Assembly: GCA_945877525.1 (NCBI GenBank) | Contig: CAMDVP010000081.1 | Coordinates: 1 to 11,321, forward strand | Direction of reading: 5' to 3' | Length of the DNA: 11,321 nucleotides | Source of the DNA: an uncultured Clostridia bacterium | GTDB lineage: Bacteria > Bacillota > Clostridia > Christensenellales > Aristaeellaceae | In this document: piece after piece, positions 6,221 through 11,321 of the stretch | How positions within the stretch are numbered: position 1 is the stretch's first letter | How the letters are laid out: every line of letters begins with the position of its first letter | The notes under the pieces: generated by a model | What the model was told of the DNA's origin: nothing | The model's input: the letters and a program-made list of their open reading frames with translations, nothing else | Database searches by the model: none | Position numbers and translations under genes: made by a program

Positions 6221-8113
6221 ATGGAAGCCCTCGTTCCCAAGTGGCACAGGGAGCTGGAACTGTTTTCCACCGTCAAGCCCCTCTTGATTTTAGAAGGCAA
6301 TGTGTTGGATCAGTACCGCTACCCCGTGACCGGCTCCATCCCCATTGATGAGCTTGCGCCCCTGCCAAAATACCTGCACGGCTTTCTATCCGACAGCGGG
6401 TATGACGCAGTAACGTTCTATTCCAATCTCATGGGCTTCATGAATCCGTTCGCCCCTGCCTGTCTGGATCACTATGCCCGCCTGACCGGCGTGAAGGCCG
6501 AGGGCGGCGTGATTCCCGCCGAGTTCAAGGGCAACAAGGCGGATACCGCGCCCAACATTATCCGCCGGGCCATGAGTCAGCGACAGTCGGCCACGGCTAC
6601 CGTGCTGGAGCTGGCCAGCCACTACATTGTCACCCCCGAGCGGATGGATCAGCAGGATGTGAACAGCTTCAACCTGCTTTTGCAGGCGGCTCTGTCCGCC
6701 GCCACGGTGCGCACGCCCCAGGGCCGGCGGCAGAATCTGCTGATTCTGCTGGTCAACAAGCTCAACGACCTGCCCGCCTGGTTCTACCTGAACAACCCCC
6801 TGTGCAAAACCATCCGTCTGGAGGCCCCCGACCGGGAGGAGCGCAAGCGGCTGATCAGCGGCAGCGCCTTCGCCACCTTCTTTGACAGCACGGTGTACCG
6901 CACGGATATGCCCTTTTACGAGGCGCACCCCGAGGAACTGGAGCGGCTGAGGGAGAAGTTTGTCGGGCTGACCGAGGGGCTGACCTTCACCGAGCTGGAC
7001 GCCATGCGCCGCCTGAGCAAGCAGGAGCGCACCCCCATCCGCGACCTGTGCCAGGTGGTGGATCTGTACAAATACGGCATCCGGGAGAATCCCTGGGCCA
7101 CCCTGTCCATGGACAGCCTGCGCCATGCCCGGGAGGATTTTGAGAAGCGCATCAAGGGGCAGGGCGCGGCGCTGGAACGCACGCTGGACGTGGTGAAGCG
7201 CGCCGTGACCGGCATGAACGGCCTGAGCAGCTCCTCCACAGCCAAGCCCAAGGGCGTGCTTTTCTTCGCGGGCCCCACAGGCACCGGCAAAACGGAAACC
7301 GCCAAGGCCCTGGCCGAAAAGCTCTTCGGAGACGAAAGCGCCTGCATCCGCTTCGACATGAGCGAGTATGGCCAGAGTCACTCCGATCAGAAGCTCATGG
7401 GCGCGCCCCCCGGCTATGTGGGCTACGAGGCCGGCGGCCAGCTGACCAACGCCGTGAAGAAAAACCCCTTTGCCATCCTGCTCTTTGACGAAATTGAGAA
7501 AGCCCATCCCAGCATTCTGGATAAATTCCTGCAGATACTGGAGGACGGCCGTCTCACCGACGGTCAGGGGCACACGGTGTATTTTTCCGAAACCATCATC
7601 ATCTTCACCAGCAACCTGGGCATTTACGTCAAGGACGAGTTTGGCCGCCGCCAGCCCAATGTGACCATGGACATGGATTACAACGAGGTGGAATCCCGCG
7701 TTCGGGGCGCCATTGACGAGTATTTCAAGCTGGAGCTTGGCAGGCCGGAAATTCTCAACCGCATCGGCGAAAACGTCGTGGTGTTTGATTTCATCCGCCG
7801 GGAGGCGGGCGAGGCCATCCTTCGTGCCCAGGTGGACAAGATTGTCCGCCGCATGGAGGAGCAAAAGCGCATCCACATCGACATCACCGACGATGCCTAC
7901 AGCACCCTCCGGGAGGCCGCCCTGCGGGATCTGTCCAACGGCGGCCGCGGCATCGGCAATCAGGTGGAAAGCCTGCTGATCAATCCGCTGTCCCGCTGGC
8001 TGTTTGACCATGAGGTGCTGGCCGATGCGCAGGTGGTGCTGGAGGGCTTTGACCTTGCAGCCCGCCCGCCCTGTGTGTGCTGCCGCCTGAAGGAGGAGGA
8101 TTGCCATGCCTGA
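6221..8113 (+). CDS. ClpB/ClpA-like AAA+ ATPase with a degenerate N-terminal AAA module
   Basis: This 630-residue AAA+ protein should thread or remodel proteins using ATP. The C-terminal module is intact and Hsp100-like. It has Walker A GPTGTGKT (351-358), the pore loop GYVGYEAGG (398-406, Y399), Walker B ILLFDE (419-424), sensor 1 in FTSN (N465), the arginine-finger region GRPEILNR (507-514) and sensor 2 GGR (574-576). The N-terminal part (about 1-300) looks like an AAA fold without Walker A: a beta-strand LLILEGNV (21-28), then VLELASHYI (128-136) in the Walker B place, and NLLILLVNKLNDLP (172-185) like a sensor 1 strand. No ClpB coiled-coil, Clp N-domain or IGF-type ClpP loop is seen. The C-terminus carries a cysteine cluster (C618, C620, C621, C628). 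The start at 6221 has GAAGGTGA 6 bases upstream. An ATG at 6191, at the predicted transcription start, is an alternative giving 640 residues. The stop overlaps the next gene by 8 bases. Confidence 0.88.
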   Translation: MEALVPKWHRELELFSTVKPLLILEGNVLDQYRYPVTGSIPIDELAPLPKYLHGFLSDSGYDAVTFYSNLMGFMNPFAPACLDHYARLTGVKAEGGVIPAEFKGNKADTAPNIIRRAMSQRQSATATVLELASHYIVTPERMDQQDVNSFNLLLQAALSAATVRTPQGRRQNLLILLVNKLNDLPAWFYLNNPLCKTIRLEAPDREERKRLISGSAFATFFDSTVYRTDMPFYEAHPEELERLREKFVGLTEGLTFTELDAMRRLSKQERTPIRDLCQVVDLYKYGIRENPWATLSMDSLRHAREDFEKRIKGQGAALERTLDVVKRAVTGMNGLSSSSTAKPKGVLFFAGPTGTGKTETAKALAEKLFGDESACIRFDMSEYGQSHSDQKLMGAPPGYVGYEAGGQLTNAVKKNPFAILLFDEIEKAHPSILDKFLQILEDGRLTDGQGHTVYFSETIIIFTSNLGIYVKDEFGRRQPNVTMDMDYNEVESRVRGAIDEYFKLELGRPEILNRIGENVVVFDFIRREAGEAILRAQVDKIVRRMEEQKRIHIDITDDAYSTLREAALRDLSNGGRGIGNQVESLLINPLSRWLFDHEVLADAQVVLEGFDLAARPPCVCCRLKEEDCHA

Positions 8114-8747
8114 GCAGAATACCCGTCCGCGGGCCCTGAGCGATATTGTGAACGACCTGTGGGGCACGCCTGCGTCCCCCGAGCCCGCCGCTGCGGTAGC
8201 GCAGCACACCCCGAAAAAAGTGTATCAGTCCACCTTCCCGCCCTTTGAGCAGCTGTGGAAAACCGCCGACGAAACGGTGGATTGGACGGACGCCCTGGCC
8301 AGCGCCAGCCCCACCGACGGCCTGACCTCTCCCCGGCTGTGGAGCTTTTTCCACGAGCATGCCGGGGCGGTGCTGAAGGGCGACCTGAACGCCTATGTGG
8401 AGGTGCTTCACGCCGCCAATCCCCTGGGGGATCTGGCCCCCTATGCTGTTTCCTTCGATGTGGAGGCCGAAAGCGCCGACAGGCTCCGTGTGACTTTTGA
8501 GGGCTCGCCCGCCTATCTGGGCGCAGCGGAAAAAGAGGTGCGGCGGTACCTGGCCGGCGTGGCCCTGCGTGCCGCCCGGGATTTGATGGCCCTGCTGCCG
8601 GTCCGCGCCGTGCTGGCCGAGGGCGTAAGTCAGGGGAAAACCCTGCTCAGCGTGGAGTTTGACCGGGACGAATTGCAAAAGGTGCGCTTCTCCTTCATCG
8701 ACCCGGAGACCTTTGCCGTTGCCTGCGGAGGTGTGTTTTCCGCATAA
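8106..8747 (+). CDS. Unknown protein translationally coupled to the AAA+ ATPase
   Basis: I do not recognise this 213-residue soluble protein. Residues 1-40 are proline- and alanine-rich and probably disordered, with a short hydrophobic motif LSDIVNDLW (11-19). Residues 41-213 look like a folded alpha/beta domain: a helical stretch (about 74-105), strands (FDVEAE, LRVTFEG), a long helix (141-164) and a final sheet (TLLSVEFDRDELQKVRFSFI, 179-198). There is no signal peptide, membrane segment or obvious catalytic motif. The ATG lies inside the end of the ATPase gene, 8 bases overlapping, with AGGAGGAGG at 8091-8099, so the two proteins are almost certainly made together. I infer an adaptor, regulator or dedicated client of the ATPase. 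It ends at the strong two-way terminator. Confidence 0.85.
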   Translation: MPEQNTRPRALSDIVNDLWGTPASPEPAAAVAQHTPKKVYQSTFPPFEQLWKTADETVDWTDALASASPTDGLTSPRLWSFFHEHAGAVLKGDLNAYVEVLHAANPLGDLAPYAVSFDVEAESADRLRVTFEGSPAYLGAAEKEVRRYLAGVALRAARDLMALLPVRAVLAEGVSQGKTLLSVEFDRDELQKVRFSFIDPETFAVACGGVFSA

Positions 8748-8769
8748 TTTGACGCCTTGCCAATCAGCA

Positions 8770-8804
8770 AAACCGTCCCGGCAGCCAGGCTGCCGGGACG
8801 GTTT
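8770..8804. terminator. Two-way terminator between convergent genes
   Basis: A 35-base perfect palindrome with one central unpaired base (arms 8770-8786 and 8788-8804) starts with AAA and ends with TTT. T-rich runs follow on both strands (TTTGCGTTTTG on plus, GGTTTTGC on minus). It serves the ATPase-partner transcript and, on the other strand, the acetyltransferase gene. Confidence 0.92.
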
Positions 8805-8812
8805 GCGTTTTG

Positions 8813-9301
8813 TCAGAATTGCTTCACCCGGAAATCCACTCCGCCCAGCCGCTCCACCCGCGCGGTTTCAAAGGGCTCGAAATCCTTTCGCACGGTGATC
8901 AGGCTCAGCCTGTCGAAGCCCAGGCGGTGGTACAGCCGGAGGGCAGGCACATTGTCCGCCGCCACGTCCATGCACAGCGCCTCCACCCCGTCTGCGCGGA
9001 CAAGCGCCTCCGCCTGGCGGATGGCCTCGTCGGCTATGCCGCGCCTCCGCAGGGGCTCCGCCACGAACAGATCCTCCACCCATGCGGCCACGGGTCCCCG
9101 GCGGTTCAGGTGCAGGAAGCCTGCCGCTGCACCGTCTGCTTCGATCACATACAGCCTGTGCCGCCCGGCCGACCAGTCCGACAGCTCCTGTCGGGCTCCC
9201 TCCGCATCCACCCGGGTATGGTGAACTGCCCAGAATGCCGTCAGGAAGGGCACCAGCGCTTCAGCATCTGTCGAGGCATAGGGACGCAGCGTCACCTTCA
9301 T
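8813..9301 (-). CDS. GNAT family N-acetyltransferase
   Basis: This 162-residue protein has the GNAT fold and should move an acetyl group from acetyl-CoA to an amine. Motif A is LFVAEPLRRRGIADEAI (78-94), with the CoA pyrophosphate loop R85-R-R-G-I-A90. Motif B is NVPALRLYHRLGF (117-129). The protein starts KVTLRPYASTDAEAL, typical of the family. The ATG at 9299-9301 overlaps the stop of the upstream gene by one base (TGATG), and GGAGG at 9311-9315 is 9 bases upstream. A GTG codon just before it (9302-9304) is possible but less likely. It is last in the three-gene operon, so it may act on an RNA- or translation-related target, but this is context only. The acceptor is unknown. Confidence 0.88.
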   Translation of the reverse strand: MKVTLRPYASTDAEALVPFLTAFWAVHHTRVDAEGARQELSDWSAGRHRLYVIEADGAAAGFLHLNRRGPVAAWVEDLFVAEPLRRRGIADEAIRQAEALVRADGVEALCMDVAADNVPALRLYHRLGFDRLSLITVRKDFEPFETARVERLGGVDFRVKQF

Positions 9302-9798
9302 CACGGCATTCCTCCGATTCTTCGGGCCGCTTCCATCGGAGACAGGCCCGTGGTGTCAATCTTTTCCGTGTCCAGCGCCTCATACAGCGGCAGATAGTCA
9401 AGGCTTCGGGAGATAACCTCCGCCTGCCGCAGCCCCGCATCCACATCCCCCTGCAGACGGGCACAGAGCGTCGGCGCATCGCAAAGGAGCGATATGCGCT
9501 TCACCCGGCAATCTGCTGTGTTCAGCCGCGCGAGCAGCTCGTCCAGGATAGCCTGCCGGTGCATCACCCATACGAATATCACATGATCGTAGACGGTGCA
9601 GCACAGAAAGCTGTTCAGCAGGCAGACGATATTGTCCATCACCATGGCGCGGGTTTCCTCCGTAACGATGAAAGGGTTCGCATCCCAGCACCAGTCGCCG
9701 TCCAGAAACACACTGCGGGGCAGCAGCTGCTTCAGCACCTGACCCACGGCAGTCTTGCCCACGCCCATGGGCCCGCCGATGAGATAGAGCGTTTTCAT
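9301..9798 (-). CDS. Small P-loop kinase-like ATP-binding protein
   Basis: This 165-residue protein begins MKTLYLIGGPMGVGKTAVGQ, a clear Walker A loop (G9-K15-T16). FLDGDWCWD (31-39) follows, where D33 and D35 could bind metal or substrate as in small nucleotide and antibiotic kinases. The size, the single domain and the late Arg-rich part (about 94-115) fit the AAA_33/shikimate-kinase-like group of phosphotransferases. The acceptor is not evident: a nucleoside, sugar or tRNA-related group are all possible. The ATG overlaps the stop of the methyltransferase gene (ATGA), with GAGG 8 bases upstream. It is the middle gene of the operon, which points to translational coupling with both neighbours. 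Confidence 0.8.
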   Translation of the reverse strand: MKTLYLIGGPMGVGKTAVGQVLKQLLPRSVFLDGDWCWDANPFIVTEETRAMVMDNIVCLLNSFLCCTVYDHVIFVWVMHRQAILDELLARLNTADCRVKRISLLCDAPTLCARLQGDVDAGLRQAEVISRSLDYLPLYEALDTEKIDTTGLSPMEAARRIGGMP

Positions 9799-10706
9799 TT
9801 TTTCTTCCTCAAGTGCGCCACAAAGAAGCCCTCATGCACCCCGTCGGGGCACACGCACAGGGCGCCGGGCAGGGTGGTGGGCAGCTGGGGCAGATGACCT
9901 GCCAGCGCCGGATCAACCGGCAGCAACTCCGCCTCCCCCCGGCTGAGCGCCCGGCGCACCACATCCTCGTTTTCCATGCGCAGGATGGAGCAGGTGGCAT
10001 AGACCATCTCATGCCCGGGCTTGAGCAGGCGCAGCGCCTTTTGCAGCAACGCCCGCTGGGTATCGACGGTTTTCTTCAGCCAATCAGAGGTCATGCGGCG
10101 CTGGAGCTCACCCTCCGCAAGCAGCACCGTGCCGCTGCCGGAGCAGGGCGCGTCCAGCAAAACCCGGTCAAAGGAGAACAGGTCGTCCAGGCGGCGTGCG
10201 TCCTCCTGCATCACATTCACCCGGGTCGCACCCTGGCGCTGCAGGTTGAACTGCAGCCGCTGGGCGCGGACGCTGTTTTTCTCGCAGGCTGTAATCAGCG
10301 CCTGATTTCCCGTCATCGCCGCCATTTGTGTGGTTTTGCCCCCGGGCGCGGCAGCCATGTCCAGGATGGTTTCCCCGGGCTTTGGCTGCAGCAGAAGGGG
10401 CGGCAGCATAGCCGACAGGTTTTGCAGATAGATGCCCCCCGCCTCGTACAGGGGAAGGGCCTGCAGCGCCTCTTCCCGCAGGTTTTCCACCACCAGCGCA
10501 TCGGCATACCAGGGCACCTCCCGCAGCGCTGCGCCGGCCTGACGCAGCTGCTCCAGCGCATCCTCATGGGACACGCGCAGGGGGTTGATCCGAAGGGTAA
10601 CGGGCCGGCGATGCAGCATACCGGCTATGATCTGCTCCGCACGGGCGGGGCCATATTGCTCCTTCAGCAGCCTGTCCAGCAGCTCGGGCAGCACGGGGAT
10701 ACTCAT
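9795..10706 (-). CDS. RsmB/RsmF-type RNA (cytosine-5) methyltransferase
   Basis: This 303-residue enzyme of the NOL1/NOP2/Sun family transfers methyl from S-adenosylmethionine to C5 of cytosine in rRNA or tRNA. Visible are VTLRINPLR (36-44), the SAM-binding motif DMAAAPGGKTTQMA (116-129), and motif IV DAPCSGSG (185-192) with C188. YATCSIL (236-242) carries the catalytic C239. It lacks the NusB-like N-terminal domain of RsmB. It is also far shorter than E. coli RsmF, without the C-terminal RNA-binding domains. It therefore resembles the compact single-domain members found in many Bacillota. The ATG at 10704-10706 has GGAGG at 10716-10720, 9 bases upstream. It is the first gene of the minus-strand operon. 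I could not identify a clear promoter for it in the divergent region. Confidence 0.92.
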   Translation of the reverse strand: MSIPVLPELLDRLLKEQYGPARAEQIIAGMLHRRPVTLRINPLRVSHEDALEQLRQAGAALREVPWYADALVVENLREEALQALPLYEAGGIYLQNLSAMLPPLLLQPKPGETILDMAAAPGGKTTQMAAMTGNQALITACEKNSVRAQRLQFNLQRQGATRVNVMQEDARRLDDLFSFDRVLLDAPCSGSGTVLLAEGELQRRMTSDWLKKTVDTQRALLQKALRLLKPGHEMVYATCSILRMENEDVVRRALSRGEAELLPVDPALAGHLPQLPTTLPGALCVCPDGVHEGFFVAHLRKKK

Positions 10707-10822
10707 GGCAGTTGTCCTCCGCTAGGATTGATTCTCTGTTGTGTTCGCCGCGGGAGAGGCGGAATCCTGCGATGCACGGAAAAAGGACGGTGGGAAAGCA
10801 ACCGGATCCGTCCGCAGCGCTG

Positions 10823-10851
10823 TTGACAACAGGATTGGCAAGGATTACAAT
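10823..10851 (+). promoter_or_regulatory. Strong promoter of the exported protein gene
   Basis: A perfect -35 TTGACA (10823-10828) and -10 TACAAT (10846-10851) are 17 bases apart. The predicted start is near 10858, giving a leader of about 60 bases. Confidence 0.85.
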
Positions 10852-10861
10852 ATTAGCAAAA

Positions 10862-10884
10862 CATGCCATAAATGGACTGGCATG
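10862..10884 (+). other. Hairpin near the 5' end of the exported protein mRNA
   Basis: CATGCC (10862-10867) pairs with GGCATG (10879-10884) across an 11-base loop, a few bases after the predicted transcription start. It may stabilise the mRNA. It is short enough to be chance. Confidence 0.3.
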
Positions 10885-10918
10885 GAAACCGTATGCTGTG
10901 AATGGAGGAAAAGACATC

Positions 10919-11321
10919 ATGAAAAGGGTTTTGCGTATCCTCATGCTGACAGCCGTCATGGCGCTGTCGCTATGTCTGTGCGCGGAAGCGGAAGTGGACT
11001 GGAACCACCCCTATGCCTCCGTAACCTCCTCACCGGAAATCACCCGGCTGGAGGAGCGGATGCTTGGCCGTGTGCTGCGGGTCAATGAAACAAACGGCGG
11101 CTGGTTTGGCCTGACCGTGCCTGCGGACGGAGACCTTTCCCTGTCGGTAAAGACGGACAACAGCTTCTGCATGGAGATTTATGTGGATGACCAGTTTGCC
11201 ACGTCCTGGACGGTGGGCGGCGGAGTCTTTGCGCAGACGTTGACCCTGCCCGGCCTGAAGGCAGGCGCTTTGGTGACCTGGTGGGATCGCACGGCGGATG
11301 ATTGGGTTACCCAGATGAATC
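10919..11321 (+). CDS. Exported protein of unknown function (3' end cut by window edge)
   Basis: The 134 visible residues start with a signal peptide: MKRVLR, then a hydrophobic stretch LMLTAVMALSLCLC, with a likely signal peptidase I site after AEA (residues 22-24). The cysteines at 19 and 21 do not sit in a good lipobox, so a lipoprotein is less likely. The mature part is acidic and rich in Trp, Thr and Gly, with alternating hydrophobic residues (LSLSVKTDNSFCMEIYVDD, 73-91). This suggests a beta-sandwich like those in extracellular binding or carbohydrate-interacting domains. I do not recognise a family. GGAGG at 10904-10908 lies 10 bases before the ATG. The gene continues beyond the window. 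Confidence 0.82.
   Translation, partial: MKRVLRILMLTAVMALSLCLCAEAEVDWNHPYASVTSSPEITRLEERMLGRVLRVNETNGGWFGLTVPADGDLSLSVKTDNSFCMEIYVDDQFATSWTVGGGVFAQTLTLPGLKAGALVTWWDRTADDWVTQMN

Noticed and set aside
6386..8209. 607-codon minus-strand open frame
   Set aside because: Antisense to the AAA+ gene, whose Walker motifs are intact; the minus-strand protein is low in complexity with no family features.
9813..10826. 337-codon plus-strand open frame
   Set aside because: Antisense to the methyltransferase, which has all its catalytic motifs.
1..11321. CRISPR array, tRNA, insertion sequence or phage remnant
   Set aside because: No regularly spaced repeats, cloverleaf sequences, transposase motifs or flanking inverted repeats were seen on either strand.

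Overview
The window is about 11.3 kb of gene-dense, GC-rich DNA (roughly 60% G+C by eye). It looks like the chromosome of a strictly anaerobic, probably gut-associated member of the Bacillota (Clostridia side). Supporting signs are a reverse-type rubrerythrin, a beta-glucuronidase, a DegV/FakB-type lipid-binding protein, strong GGAGG ribosome binding sites at nearly every gene, and sigma-A type promoters with 17-base spacers. I see no rRNA, tRNA, CRISPR array, insertion sequence or phage gene. The genus cannot be fixed from the sequence.

Layout from left to right. A rubrerythrin/NADH-peroxidase-like gene runs off the left edge (minus strand, 508 to 1). Upstream of it on the same strand lies a GH2 beta-glucuronidase (2303 to 642) with its own promoter. 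Divergent from that is a DegV-family gene (2533-3402, plus) with a good promoter and terminator. It converges on an exported ComEC-like metallo-beta-lactamase-fold protein (4255 to 3449, minus). Divergent again is a two-gene unit: a PfkB-type sugar/nucleoside kinase (4394-5296) and a YbaK/EbsC-type tRNA deacylase (5312-5785). A small glycine-rich membrane protein (5870-6124) follows. Its ribosome binding site is complementary to a sequence upstream of its own promoter, and a strong terminator follows the gene.

The least ordinary part is 6155-8804. A promoter whose -35 box sits inside the preceding terminator hairpin drives a 630-residue ClpB/ClpA-like AAA+ protein. It has one intact ATPase module, an apparently dead N-terminal AAA-like module and no ClpP-docking loop that I can see. 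A 213-residue partner of unknown family is translationally coupled to it by an 8-base overlap. The pair ends at a 35-base near-perfect palindrome that works as a two-way terminator. This is my best candidate for an undescribed system: a stand-alone unfoldase or remodelling ATPase with a dedicated adaptor or substrate.

On the minus strand a tightly overlapped three-gene operon follows (10706 to 8813): an RsmB/RsmF-type RNA cytosine-5 methyltransferase, a small P-loop kinase-like protein and a GNAT acetyltransferase, joined by ATGA and TGATG junctions. Divergent from it, a consensus-like promoter (10823-10851) drives an exported protein that is cut by the right edge (10919 onward). No stretch longer than about 215 bases lacks a gene. 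The largest gap (10707-10918) holds that promoter and a leader hairpin.
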